Assembly (NCBI RefSeq): GCF_006517255.1
Contig: NZ_CP041185.1
Span: forward strand, 4,092,001 to 4,156,000
Direction: 5' to 3'
Length of the DNA: 64,000 nucleotides
Origin: Janthinobacterium tructae
Lineage (GTDB): Bacteria; Pseudomonadota; Gammaproteobacteria; Burkholderiales; Burkholderiaceae_D
Position numbers and translations under genes: made by a program. Shown here one piece after another: positions 25,595-34,628 of the stretch. The notes under the pieces are model-generated. The model ran no database searches. It was not told where the DNA came from and saw only the letters and a program-made list of their open reading frames with translations. How positions within the stretch are numbered: position 1 is the first letter of the stretch; every line of letters begins with the position of its first letter.

Positions 25595-26974
25595 ATGAAA
25601 CAACAAGCTCAAGGATCAGGCCTGACCCTGAAACGAGCTGGCTTTACCACTGGCTTCGGCGTACTCGCCGCCACCCTCGGTTCCGCAGTCGGTCTCGGCA
25701 ACATCTGGAAGTTCCCCTACCTGACGGGCGCCAATGGCGGCGCCGGCTTCCTGCTCATCTATTTACTCGCCACCTTATTAGTAGGCCTGCCCGTGATGAT
25801 CGCGGAAATCACCCTGGGCCGCCGCGCCAAGGTTAATCCGATCTCCACCATGGAACAACTGGCGCCCAAGGGCAAACCCTGGTGGCTGGTCGGCGTCATC
25901 GGCATGATCGCCGCCTTCCTGATCGTCGCGTTTTACTCGGAAGTGGTGGGCTGGGTGTTTGCGTATATCGCCAAGGCCATCGATGGCTCCATCCTCAGCA
26001 GCGACAAGCTGGTGACGGAAGCGGCCTTCGCTTCACTGATCAGCAATCCCCTGCAGTCGCTGTTCTGGCAATGGGGCGTGCTGCTGTTTATCGGTGGCAT
26101 ACTGATGCTGGGCGTGACCAAGGGCATCGAGGCGATCGCCAAGAAACTCATGCCGCTGCTGTTCCTGTTACTACTGCTGCTATGTGCGGTCAGCCTGTCA
26201 CTCGATAAAGCAGGTGAAGGCCTGGCCTTTTTGTTTCGTCCTGATTTTTCCAAGCTGACGGCTTCCGTCGTGCTGACGGCCATGGGCTTGGCTTTCTTTA
26301 AATTGTCCGTCGGCATGGGCACGATGATGACCTATGGCAGCTATTTCCGCGACGACCAGAATATCCCCGTGACCACGCTGCGCGTCATGGCGGCCGACCT
26401 CGGCGTATCGATGCTGGCCGGCATCGCCATCTTCCCTGCCGTGTTCACGTTTGGTTTCGCCCCCAGCGCGGGACCGTCGCTGGTGTTCATCACCATCCCG
26501 GCCGTGTTCTCGCAAATCCCGATGGGACAAGCGCTGATGGTGGTGTTCTTTATCCTGGCCGCCGTGGCCGCCACAGGCGCGATGCTGTCGCTGATGGAAG
26601 TACCGGTGGTGATTTTCCATGAGCGCTTCGGCTGGACGCGCACCAAGGCCACCGTAGTGACCATGCTGCTGCTGGCCGTGCTCGGTTCCGTATGCGCCCT
26701 GAGCAACAGCACCCTGGCGGACTTCAAGCTGTTTAATTTGAATATGTTTGACCTGTTCGACTTCGTCTCATCGAATATCTTCCTGCCCGTGGGCGGCATC
26801 GCGATTGCCTTGTTTACAGGCTGGGCCTGGGGCAAACAGCATTTCATCGAGGCGATCAGCAATCACGGCCAGTTGCAGAATAGAACTCTGGCGCATGTGC
26901 TGCTGTTCCTGCTGCGCTTTGTCTCGCCTGTATTGATCCTGATCGTGATGCTGAAAGGATTAAAGGTCTTCTAA
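25595..26974 (+). CDS. Sodium-dependent symporter of the neurotransmitter:sodium symporter (SNF) family
   Basis: A 459-residue inner-membrane transporter of the NSS/SNF family, which couples Na+ to uptake of amino acids or related compounds. The signature at the first helix is present as GSAVGLGNIWKFPYL, with the following GGAGFLLIYLLATLLVGLPVM. About 11-12 hydrophobic helices can be traced, including GMGTMMTYGSYFRDDQ. The start is ATG at 25595, where family homology begins; the open frame upstream runs into the rRNA leader. The stop codon TAA abuts the stop of the convergent dipeptidase gene with no base between. Substrate is unknown. Confidence 0.93.
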   Translation: MKQQAQGSGLTLKRAGFTTGFGVLAATLGSAVGLGNIWKFPYLTGANGGAGFLLIYLLATLLVGLPVMIAEITLGRRAKVNPISTMEQLAPKGKPWWLVGVIGMIAAFLIVAFYSEVVGWVFAYIAKAIDGSILSSDKLVTEAAFASLISNPLQSLFWQWGVLLFIGGILMLGVTKGIEAIAKKLMPLLFLLLLLLCAVSLSLDKAGEGLAFLFRPDFSKLTASVVLTAMGLAFFKLSVGMGTMMTYGSYFRDDQNIPVTTLRVMAADLGVSMLAGIAIFPAVFTFGFAPSAGPSLVFITIPAVFSQIPMGQALMVVFFILAAVAATGAMLSLMEVPVVIFHERFGWTRTKATVVTMLLLAVLGSVCALSNSTLADFKLFNLNMFDLFDFVSSNIFLPVGGIAIALFTGWAWGKQHFIEAISNHGQLQNRTLAHVLLFLLRFVSPVLILIVMLKGLKVF

Positions 26975-27592
26975 TCAGAGTACCCGGGTGTAGGTCTGGC
27001 GTACCAGCACCCGGTCGCCGCAATCGAAATGCCACCATTCGCTGTTGATGCCGAAGAAACCCGCCTGGAACATGGCGTCGCGCAACAAACGGCGATGCGC
27101 CACGTGTTCCTCGGTAATTTCTCCCTTTTCCAGCAAGGACAGCTCCAGCACAGGGTGTGAGCGCTCACTTAAATCATCAAAGCCCGTGCCCATGTCCAGT
27201 TCCCGGCCGTCCGGGCCGACGATGGTAATGTCGAGCGCCATGCCAAATGAGTGAATCGAGCCGCGCGACGGTTCGGCGATATAGCCCAGCAACTCGGTTC
27301 CCTGCAACGCATCCCACAGTTGCTGCTGCACCCGCTGCGGACGCAGGGCATCGAGTACCAAGAGATGATGATCGGGGCGATGCGCGGCCAGCCAGGCCAC
27401 GGCCTGCTCCAGTGCCGTGGCCGCATCGCGGTGCAGCCAGGCGCAATCGATGGGGCTGTATAAGTCGCGGCCGACGAAATTGTCGGGCGTGGCATAGCGC
27501 AAGTCGACGGCGATGCCGGCGATGGTGCTCAGGTGGCGAAATTGCGGATCGCTGCCGACCGCTTCCAATTGCAAACTTGCAACAGACATCAT
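26975..27592 (-). CDS. ddpX: D-alanyl-D-alanine dipeptidase (VanX/DdpX family)
   Basis: A 205-residue zinc peptidase. The metal site is formed by SIHSFGMALDIT (His and Asp ligands) and EWWHFD (catalytic Glu and third ligand His). These enzymes cleave D-Ala-D-Ala; in species without vancomycin resistance they serve in salvage of murein-derived dipeptide. The signal-less N-terminus suggests a cytosolic enzyme. Start at 27592 follows AGAGGAG by about five bases and overlaps the LysR stop codon, so the two are translationally coupled. It leads the murein-salvage run on this strand. Confidence 0.88.
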   Translation of the reverse strand: MMSVASLQLEAVGSDPQFRHLSTIAGIAVDLRYATPDNFVGRDLYSPIDCAWLHRDAATALEQAVAWLAAHRPDHHLLVLDALRPQRVQQQLWDALQGTELLGYIAEPSRGSIHSFGMALDITIVGPDGRELDMGTGFDDLSERSHPVLELSLLEKGEITEEHVAHRRLLRDAMFQAGFFGINSEWWHFDCGDRVLVRQTYTRVL

Positions 27593-28491
27593 GCTCCTCT
27601 TTCCAGACAATTACGCGCCGCCACGCCGATGCTGTCTGCCAGGCGCCGCGCGCCATGCGACAGCGGCGAGTGGCTCGCCGTCAATAAATACAGTTGGATC
27701 GGGATGGTAGGTGCCCAAGGCCGGCGCTGCAGGCGCTCGGGCGAACCGGAAGCAGCCGTAAACGGGTCGACCACGGCCATGCCGGCGCCCGCTTCCACCA
27801 GGGAGCGGGCAATTTGATAGGTTTGCACCACGGTAGAAAAGACGGGGTGGATGTCCTGCGCCTCGCAGGCGGCCACCACCAGTTCGCCCAGCGGATCGTT
27901 GTCCGCATGGCCGATCAGCTCGCCATTCAGGCCATGCGCCGTCAACGGTGTGCCGCAATCGGCCGCATGCCAGGTGCCGGCCGGGGCGATCACCGTCATG
28001 ACACCCTGCGCGATCGGTTCGGCCACGATGCCCGGATGGCGCGGGTCTTGCAGCGACACGGCCAGGTCTGCTTCACCGAGGCGCAGGGTATTGACGATCT
28101 CGCCCGTATGGTGGGTCGCCAGCTGGCAACGCGTGTGGGGAAAGTCGCGCCGCCACTCCGTCATGGCGAACGGCAAGACGCTGATGGCGAGCGTCGGCGT
28201 GGAGACCAGGCGGATGGTTTCCACCGCATGGCCCTTCAGGCTGGCCGCCAGACGGCGAATGCCCAATAAATCGCGGTTGAGCTTTTCCGTCTCGACAAAC
28301 AAACGGTGCGCCTCCGGTTTCGGGTACAGCTTGCCCCGCACGCGCTCGAATAACGGCATGCCCAGTTGCAACTCGCAATGCTGCAAGACCTTGGTCACGG
28401 CCGGTTGCGAGATATGCAGCACCTGGGCGGCGCCGCTGATGGTGCCGACTTGCATAATGGCGTGAAACACTTCGATATGACGCAGCCGCAT
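27589..28491 (-). CDS. LysR-family transcriptional regulator
   Basis: A 300-residue LysR regulator. The N-terminal helix-turn-helix is MRLRHIEVFHAIMQVGTISGAAQVL and onwards, with ISQPAVTKVLQHCE as recognition segment, followed by an inducer-binding domain with two alpha/beta lobes. It overlaps the dipeptidase gene and so probably controls it; the effector is unknown. LysR regulators normally bind upstream of themselves or a divergent gene, and here the next gene upstream is the AmiD-type amidase on the same strand. Confidence 0.92.
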   Translation of the reverse strand: MRLRHIEVFHAIMQVGTISGAAQVLHISQPAVTKVLQHCELQLGMPLFERVRGKLYPKPEAHRLFVETEKLNRDLLGIRRLAASLKGHAVETIRLVSTPTLAISVLPFAMTEWRRDFPHTRCQLATHHTGEIVNTLRLGEADLAVSLQDPRHPGIVAEPIAQGVMTVIAPAGTWHAADCGTPLTAHGLNGELIGHADNDPLGELVVAACEAQDIHPVFSTVVQTYQIARSLVEAGAGMAVVDPFTAASGSPERLQRRPWAPTIPIQLYLLTASHSPLSHGARRLADSIGVAARNCLERGA

Positions 28492-28574
28492 GAGCTATTC
28501 CTTTACCTTGCCGTGGCCACCTGGGCCGTCAACGTTTAGCATATAAGAAAAAGTCATGGGCTGGAACGGCCATG

Positions 28575-29390
28575 CTACTTTGTTGCAACAGCAGGTGTTG
28601 CAACCGCTGGGGCCGGCGTCGTCAGCACTTCCAGCAGGGCCGCCGTTTCGCCATCGGGCGTGCCGTCAAACAATGTGTTGCGGTATTTCATCTGGAAGGC
28701 GATCAGCACATTGCGCGTAGCTTCATCGAAGATGCCCGTATTCGGCGTTGCATAGCCGTGCTGGGCCAGCTTTTTCTGGAACCAGACGGCGTCCGGCACT
28801 TGCTGCTCAAAAATAAGGCGCTGCGCGGCCACACGGTTCGCGTCCGGCCAGACGATCAGGCCCGCATCGGCCAACTGGCGCCATGGGAACAGGGGGCCCG
28901 GATCCTGCTTGCGCTGCGGGGCGATCTCGTTATGGCCCAGGATGTTTTCCGGCGCGATGTTGTAGCGGGCCTGGATATCTTTCAGCAGCGGAATCAGCTC
29001 ATCGATCTGTGCCTGCGGAAACGGATACCAGAGGCGGCCTTCCGGCGTGTCCTTGTAGCCGGGGTTGACGATCTCGATGCCGATCGAGCTGACATTCAAC
29101 TGTGTATAAGTCTTCCAGTTACTCACACCCGCGTGATTGGCCTGGCGCGATTCGTCGACCAAGACGTAAAACTTCGGCTTGTCCGTGTCGGTCAGCAAAT
29201 AATGGCTGCTGACGACTTGTTCCGTCAGGATCTTGATCGAGCGGGGCAAGTCGCTGACCGTGTAATGGATGACGATGAATTTCACGCGCGGGCTCTGGCT
29301 GCGCGCCGTCAAGCTATGGTCGAGGTGCGGCGCGGGCGTGCTACAGGCGGAGAGCAGGGCCACCAGCAGGGCGAGGGCGATTTTTTTCAT
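28575..29390 (-). CDS. amiD: N-acetylmuramoyl-L-alanine amidase AmiD, lipoprotein
   Basis: A 271-residue lipoprotein. The signal peptide ends in the lipobox LLSAC, so Cys16 is lipidated. An Amidase_2 domain follows with zinc-ligand positions in FIVIHYT and GHNEIAPQRKQDPG, then a C-terminal PG_binding_1 domain (VWFQKKLAQHGYATPNTGIF). AmiD removes stem peptides from muramic acid, including anhydro-muropeptides, at the outer membrane. The context (DigH-like hydrolase, AmpG, MurQ) supports a role in murein salvage. Next on the strand is a sugar kinase starting about 975 bases upstream. Confidence 0.93.
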   Translation of the reverse strand: MKKIALALLVALLSACSTPAPHLDHSLTARSQSPRVKFIVIHYTVSDLPRSIKILTEQVVSSHYLLTDTDKPKFYVLVDESRQANHAGVSNWKTYTQLNVSSIGIEIVNPGYKDTPEGRLWYPFPQAQIDELIPLLKDIQARYNIAPENILGHNEIAPQRKQDPGPLFPWRQLADAGLIVWPDANRVAAQRLIFEQQVPDAVWFQKKLAQHGYATPNTGIFDEATRNVLIAFQMKYRNTLFDGTPDGETAALLEVLTTPAPAVATPAVATK

Positions 29391-29420
29391 GAAAGATCCA
29401 TGTTCGGGTTAATAAAATAG

Positions 29421-30368
29421 TCAGTCTTTGCCGGCATACAAGCTGGCCGTCCTGGCTGCCAGCTTGGCCGCGGCCTCATGCGAGCGGGCAACTTTTTGCT
29501 CCATCTGCAACGATACAGGCAAAGCGGCGCGCATGGCAGTGGCGATAGCCGGGTGCAACTGCGCCGCGCGCCCCGCCAGCACCACGGGACGGGGGCCGTA
29601 GCGCGCCGTCAGGGCCAGCGCCAGACGCGCAAGTTCCTGTCCCGCACGCTGCAAGATGTCCAGCGCCAGCGGGTCGGCATCCGCACTGGCGGCCACGGCC
29701 AGCGCCAGCCGGCCGATGGCGCCCCGGTCCTGGCCATACATGAAGGCGCGCGACAGCGACCAATCGCTACCGCCGATATGCGCGAAAACGGCCTCGGCCA
29801 TGGGCGAGCCTTGCCAGCTGCCGGGCGCCTCGTCTTCGCGGCGCCAGATGTGGCGCAAGGCTTCGCGGGCGATCCAGTAGCCGCCGCCGCCATCGTCAAG
29901 CAGCACGCCGCGCCCGCCCGCCCGGTGAAACACGCCATCCGCATCGATCCAGGCGGCGATCGAGCCCGTGCCAGCGTAGACCAGATAACCCTGGCCTGGT
30001 TCAAAACTGTCGCGGTAGGCGATGTCGATATCGTTGCCCACGCGGACGTGGGCGGCGTCCAGCGCCAGCAGGGTGGCCAGCGTTTGCGCCAGCACAGCGT
30101 CGTCGCCGCCAAATCCCGTCAAGCCCGCCACCACGGCACGCGGCCGGCCGACAGCCAGCACGACCTGGCATAGCCTGGCAAACGCGGCGTGCACGGCTGC
30201 GCGGCCCGCGTCGCTGCTCATTTGCAAGGCAGACAAGCCTTCCACGGCGCCGTCGGCCACGATGACGCCATCCGCAGTGGCCAGGGCCCAGCGCGTCTGC
30301 GTGCCGCCCGCGTCGATGCCCAGGCCCAGCACGGGCACCGCATTATTGGCTGTAGGGAAGGAAATCAT
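29421..30368 (-). CDS. BadF/BadG-type sugar kinase (N-acetylglucosamine or N-acetylmuramic acid kinase)
   Basis: A 315-residue ASKHA-fold kinase of the BadF/BadG/BcrA/BcrD family. The phosphate-1 loop is GLGIDAGGTQTRWAL, the second phosphate motif is VYAGTGSIAAWIDADG, and GGRGVLLDDGGGGYWI follows. Members phosphorylate GlcNAc; clostridial MurK of this family also takes MurNAc. Since MurQ, which needs MurNAc-6-phosphate, is in the same run and no anhMurNAc kinase is seen, a MurNAc-type role is attractive, but this is inference. Start at 30368 is chosen over 30425 because the earlier codons lie across a palindrome and lack similarity. Confidence 0.85.
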   Translation of the reverse strand: MISFPTANNAVPVLGLGIDAGGTQTRWALATADGVIVADGAVEGLSALQMSSDAGRAAVHAAFARLCQVVLAVGRPRAVVAGLTGFGGDDAVLAQTLATLLALDAAHVRVGNDIDIAYRDSFEPGQGYLVYAGTGSIAAWIDADGVFHRAGGRGVLLDDGGGGYWIAREALRHIWRREDEAPGSWQGSPMAEAVFAHIGGSDWSLSRAFMYGQDRGAIGRLALAVAASADADPLALDILQRAGQELARLALALTARYGPRPVVLAGRAAQLHPAIATAMRAALPVSLQMEQKVARSHEAAAKLAARTASLYAGKD

Positions 30369-30395
30369 GGCAAGAGTGTAAAGCCAAGCTGGGCT

Positions 30396-30432
30396 TGCAG
30401 GCATGAAAGCTTGCGCATGTTTCATGCCTGCA
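30396..30432. promoter_or_regulatory. Inverted repeat upstream of the sugar kinase
   Basis: A perfect 13-bp inverted repeat, TGCAGGCATGAAA and its complement, around an 11-base centre. It lies 28 bases upstream of the kinase start, between it and the DigH-like gene. It has no T-run, so an operator is as likely as a processing hairpin. Confidence 0.55.
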
Positions 30433-30462
30433 GGTTATGGACTACCGTTGAACGGTCAACAA

Positions 30463-32124
30463 TTACTTGGCGGCGGCCGTAAACGGTGCGCGCACGGTGA
30501 CGCGGGGGCTTTCATTGCCGAGACGGTCCACCGCGCTGACCACCACCGCATTGACTTTACCGGTGGCATCGTCGACCAGGGTCAGCTCGCCCTGCATGCC
30601 CGTGACCACGCTAAAGCGCCAGTCTTCGCCGTAGCGGGCCCAGACCGCGTACTGCGCCACGGCTTTGCCGCCGCCCGACGTCAATTTGACGTTCAGGCTG
30701 GTGGAATCGCGGCGCAAGGCCAGCACGGGCGTACCCGGCGCTTCCTTGCCCAGCCACGGCGTGGCGGGAATCAGGGCAGGGCTTTGGTAGACGGTCGCCT
30801 TGAGTTGCTCGCTGACACCCTTGCGATTCTGCATCAAGGGCACCATGCTGAAATGCACCTGGCCATTCGCGCCGGGGCGCGTGCGCGTCACTTCGATCTG
30901 CTTGATGATCTCTTGCGGCGTGAAGGACTTGGCGGAATTGTCGATGCGGCTTGTATATAAACCCGGCCACACGTGGCGGCCATACGGATTTTGCGCCAGC
31001 CAGTAGTCGAGCAGCACACCAAACGCTTGCGGCGCCTGCGCCACGGGCCAGTACAGCTGCGGCGACAGATAATCGAGCCAGCCCTTGGCCAGCCACAGTT
31101 CCGCATCCGCATACAATTTGTCGTACTGGCTGAAACCGACGATGCCGGCAGGGCGGCGGTCGGGACGGCCGATGCCGAACGGGCTGATGCCGAAGCGCAC
31201 CCAGCTCTTTTCGCGGTGGATGCCGGTATACAAGGATTCGATCAGCTGGTTGACGTTCTGGCGACGCCAGGAAGGGCGGTCCAGTTGGCCACCGGCCAGC
31301 AGATATTGCTGCCAGGAAGGCTCATCGGGAAACGGCAGTTCGCGCTTGGCGGCGCCATTACCCGCGTCCAGCGCGGCCGTCTCGGCTCCCGCACCGGCGC
31401 CAGGCGCGTCGATCGGATACGGATAAAAGTAATCGTCGATGTGCACGCCATCGATATCGTAGCGGCGCACCACGTCGAGCACCACGTCCGTCGTGTGCTT
31501 CGAGGCGGCGGCATCGCCCGGATCCATCCACAGGTAGCGGCCGTATTGCTTGACGGACGCCGGGTTGGTGGAGGCGAAACTGTCGCGCGCCAGCGGCGAC
31601 TTGGCCGTCGCGTGACGGGCACGATAAGGGTTGAACCAGGCGTGCAATTCCAGGCCGCGCGCATGCGCCTGGGTTACCCAGAAAGCCAGCGGGTCATACA
31701 TGGGCAATGGCGGCTGGCCTTGCTTGCCGGTCAGGTATTCCGACCATGGCTCCAGTTGCGACGGGTAAATCGTGTCGGCGCTAGGGCGCACCTGTAACAC
31801 AATCGCGTTCAGATTCAAGGACTTGGCGCGGTCGAGGATGGCAATTGCCTCGGCTTGCTGCTTGGCCACCGGCAAATTACTGCGACTGGGCCAGTCGATA
31901 TTGGCGACCGTCGAGACCCAGGCGGCGCGGAATTCGCGCGGCGCCGGCGGCGGCACTTCGCCCGTGATGTGCTGCACGGGCGGCACAGCCGGCAAGCCCG
32001 CGTCGCCCGGCGTCACTGCTGAGGGCATTTTGGTGCTGGTACAGCTGCTGAGCAATGTGGCGGTGGCCAGCGCGGCCAGCACGCCAGCCGTGGCGCCCAG
32101 GCGTTTTTTCAAAGTAGACAACAA
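30463..32124 (-). CDS. DigH-like glycoside hydrolase (GHL10/DUF187) lipoprotein
   Basis: A 553-residue lipoprotein whose signal peptide ends in LLSSC. The GHL10 domain starts at EFRAAWVSTVANIDWPS and includes LNAIVLQVRPSADTIY, ARGLELHAWFNPYRA, DGVHIDDYFYPYP, RFGISPFGIGRP and DYLSPQLYWP. E. coli DigH (YddW) of this family hydrolyses glycan strands stripped of stem peptides, which fits the amidase and muropeptide genes around it. The start is TTG at 32124 with AAGGA upstream, since an ATG at 32325 would lie inside ampG and before an unlikely N-terminus. The exact start could also be the next TTG. Confidence 0.86.
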   Translation of the reverse strand: MLSTLKKRLGATAGVLAALATATLLSSCTSTKMPSAVTPGDAGLPAVPPVQHITGEVPPPAPREFRAAWVSTVANIDWPSRSNLPVAKQQAEAIAILDRAKSLNLNAIVLQVRPSADTIYPSQLEPWSEYLTGKQGQPPLPMYDPLAFWVTQAHARGLELHAWFNPYRARHATAKSPLARDSFASTNPASVKQYGRYLWMDPGDAAASKHTTDVVLDVVRRYDIDGVHIDDYFYPYPIDAPGAGAGAETAALDAGNGAAKRELPFPDEPSWQQYLLAGGQLDRPSWRRQNVNQLIESLYTGIHREKSWVRFGISPFGIGRPDRRPAGIVGFSQYDKLYADAELWLAKGWLDYLSPQLYWPVAQAPQAFGVLLDYWLAQNPYGRHVWPGLYTSRIDNSAKSFTPQEIIKQIEVTRTRPGANGQVHFSMVPLMQNRKGVSEQLKATVYQSPALIPATPWLGKEAPGTPVLALRRDSTSLNVKLTSGGGKAVAQYAVWARYGEDWRFSVVTGMQGELTLVDDATGKVNAVVVSAVDRLGNESPRVTVRAPFTAAAK

Positions 32125-32215
32125 AACAATTCCTTGCAGTGGTGAAGCGCAGGTGTATCGGTGCGGGCATTTTACTGTGCGCCCGCCATCCTTGCGGGCG
32201 CACGGTTCAAAAGAA

Positions 32216-33514
32216 TCAGGCCTCGGCCTTCCTGCCGAATTCGGGATCGATCTTGACCAGCGCGGCCATGATGAAAGCAGGAATGGTGGCGATGCAGACC
32301 CAGATGAAGAAGTGCTGGTAGCCAAGCATTTGCTGTATCCAGCCGCTGGCCATGCCCGGCAGCATCATGCCCAGGGCCATGAAACCCGTGCAGATGGCGT
32401 AATGGGCCGTTTTATGCGCGCCATCGGACACCATGATCATGTACAACATGTAGGAAGCGAAACCGAAGCCATAGCCAAATTGCTCCAACGCAATACCACC
32501 GGCGATCACATAGATGCTGCTGGGCAAGGCGCTGGCCAGGTAAACGAAGACCAAATCGGGCAAGTGCACGGACAGCACCATGATCCACAGGCAGCGTTTC
32601 AAGCCGAAGCGGGAAATGATGAATCCGCCCAGCAAGCCGCCGAGGGTCAGGGCGATCACGCCGATGGTGCCGTAGACCAAGCCCACCTGTTCCGTGCTGA
32701 GGCCCAGGCCGCCCTTGGCGACGGGGTCGAGCAGGAAGGGCGCGGCCAGTTTGAGCAGTTGCGCTTCACCGAGGCGGAACAGCAGCAAAAAGCCCAGGAT
32801 GACGAAAATATCCTTCTTCTTGAAGAAGGCGGCAAAGGTGGCGATGAACTCTTGCAGCGGAGAAACACCGGCATCCTGGATGCTGGGACGGTCCTCTTTC
32901 GGTTTCGGCAAGACAAAATAGTGGTACAGGAACAGGGCGATGAACAGGCCCGCCAGAATCGCGAACACGACCGACCATGCCAGCTGCACATTGCCCGTCG
33001 CATGCGTCAGATAGCCGGCCAGAAACACCAGGCCGCCCTGGCCGGCGATCATCGCCAGGCGGTAAAAGGTGCTGCGCACGCCGACAAAGGCCGCCTGCTG
33101 GTGCTCTTCCAGGCCCAGCATATAAAAGCCGTCGGCGGCGATATCATGCGTGGCGGAACTGAAGGCCATCAGCCAGAAGATGGCCAGGCTGATCTGGAAA
33201 AAATGCGGCAGCGACGTGGTCAGGGCCACCAGCGCCAGCGCGGCGCCGATCACCAGCTGCAAGCCGACGATCCAGAAGCGCTTGGTGCGGTACATATCGA
33301 TGAAGGGCGACCACAGGGGCTTGATGACCCATGGCAAGTACAGCCAGCTCGTATACAGAGCGATATCCGTATTGGAAAAACCGTAGTTCTTGTACATGAT
33401 CACGGACAAGGTCATGACCACTACATAGGGGATGCCCTGGCCGAAATACAGGGAAGGGATCCACAGCCACGGCTTATTCGTGCGCGCCGGGGCGGCTTGT
33501 TTCACTAGCTCCAT
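32216..33514 (-). CDS. ampG: AmpG-type muropeptide permease (MFS)
   Basis: A 432-residue major facilitator with about 12 membrane helices. Family features are WLWIPSLYFGQGIPYVVVM at the N-terminus, LPWVIKPLWSPFIDMY and FSSATHDIAADGFYMLGL. AmpG imports GlcNAc-anhydroMurNAc peptides into the cytosol for recycling and, in some species, beta-lactamase signalling. It is 46 bases downstream of murQ on the same strand and just upstream of the DigH-like gene, so import and breakdown appear linked. Confidence 0.92.
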   Translation of the reverse strand: MELVKQAAPARTNKPWLWIPSLYFGQGIPYVVVMTLSVIMYKNYGFSNTDIALYTSWLYLPWVIKPLWSPFIDMYRTKRFWIVGLQLVIGAALALVALTTSLPHFFQISLAIFWLMAFSSATHDIAADGFYMLGLEEHQQAAFVGVRSTFYRLAMIAGQGGLVFLAGYLTHATGNVQLAWSVVFAILAGLFIALFLYHYFVLPKPKEDRPSIQDAGVSPLQEFIATFAAFFKKKDIFVILGFLLLFRLGEAQLLKLAAPFLLDPVAKGGLGLSTEQVGLVYGTIGVIALTLGGLLGGFIISRFGLKRCLWIMVLSVHLPDLVFVYLASALPSSIYVIAGGIALEQFGYGFGFASYMLYMIMVSDGAHKTAHYAICTGFMALGMMLPGMASGWIQQMLGYQHFFIWVCIATIPAFIMAALVKIDPEFGRKAEA

Positions 33515-33559
33515 ACATCCTTCTTGGTCTCCCAGACAGAAGAATGCCGCGCCATCGGA

Positions 33560-34441
33560 TCACGCCGCCAGTGCCGCCCGCACACTGCCGTCCGCGCCGG
33601 CCAACAATGCCTGTGCCTGGTTTGTGTTGATTTTTTTGATCAAGGCAACTATCGCCACCTTGACGTGATAGTGGCATTGCTCCAGCACGGCCCTGGCCTG
33701 CATTTCGCTGGCACCGGTGGCATGCATGGTCAGACGCACCGCCCGCCAGATCAGCTTGGCGTTGGTCGGCTTCAAGTCTACCATCAAGTTTCCGTAAGTT
33801 TTGTGCAAACCCACCATCAGGGCGCTGGAAATCGTGTTCAGGGTGATTTTTTGCGCCGTGCCCGCTTTCAGACGCGTGCTGCCGGAAATGACTTCCGTGC
33901 CCGTGTCGAGCACGATGCCGCATTGCGCCTCGTGCGCCAAGGGGGCATCCACATTGTTGGCGATGCCGATCGTCAAGGCGCCTGCCGTGCGCGCGGCCAG
34001 CAGCGCTCCCAGCACATACGGCGTGGCGCCGGAGGCGGCCAGCAGGATCACCACATCGTTGACCTGCGGTTGCAGGGCCAGCAAATCCCGCTCGCCTTGC
34101 TGTACATCATCTTCCGCCCCTTCGACGGCCACAAACATGGCGCCAACGCCGCCGGCGAGGATGGCGACAGCCCGCTCGGGCGGCCAGGAAAACGTGGGAT
34201 TGAGTTCCACGCTGTCGAGTACGCCCAGGCGTCCCGAGGTGCCGGCCCCCACATACAGCAAGCGTCCGCCGGCCGCGATGCGGGGCAGGGCGGCCGTGAT
34301 GGCGGCAGCAATGTCGGACGAGGCCAGCCGCACGGCCTCGACGGCCCGGAACTGGTCATCGACCAGCGCCGCCACCAGTTGCTCCACGGGATACAGGTCC
34401 AGATCCGGATGCCGCCGGCTCGGGGTTTCAGTTTTCAACAT
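33560..34441 (-). CDS. murQ: N-acetylmuramic acid 6-phosphate etherase
   Basis: A 293-residue SIS-domain enzyme. It cleaves the lactyl ether of MurNAc-6-phosphate to give GlcNAc-6-phosphate and D-lactate. The sugar-phosphate loop is YVGAGTSGRLGVLDSVEL, with PTFSWPPE following and the late helix MQARAVLEQCHYHVKVAIV near the C-terminus. Length is normal. It is the first gene of the leftward murein-salvage run (murQ-ampG-digH-kinase-amiD); its promoter must lie in the 187-base region shared with the AraC gene on the other side. Confidence 0.95.
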   Translation of the reverse strand: MLKTETPSRRHPDLDLYPVEQLVAALVDDQFRAVEAVRLASSDIAAAITAALPRIAAGGRLLYVGAGTSGRLGVLDSVELNPTFSWPPERAVAILAGGVGAMFVAVEGAEDDVQQGERDLLALQPQVNDVVILLAASGATPYVLGALLAARTAGALTIGIANNVDAPLAHEAQCGIVLDTGTEVISGSTRLKAGTAQKITLNTISSALMVGLHKTYGNLMVDLKPTNAKLIWRAVRLTMHATGASEMQARAVLEQCHYHVKVAIVALIKKINTNQAQALLAGADGSVRAALAA

Positions 34442-34628
34442 GATTTCAGAACATAGTTGAACGTGAAACCAGTTTAATACCGATGTGCAAGATCAGCCAT
34501 GAAAGCTTGGTGTGCAGGCATAACGGGAGTTTATGGCTGGCGCAGGAACGTGGCGTACTACTGCTACTTCGATACGCTCGCGTTTGTGTCTATACTTCCG
34601 TTCGACGCCAACATCCACGACACGCCCC

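Noticed and set aside
31772..33508. 578-codon open frame antisense to ampG and the DigH-like gene
   Set aside because: Composition (His, Gln, Asp, Gly repeats) is that of a shadow frame and it spans two well-supported genes.
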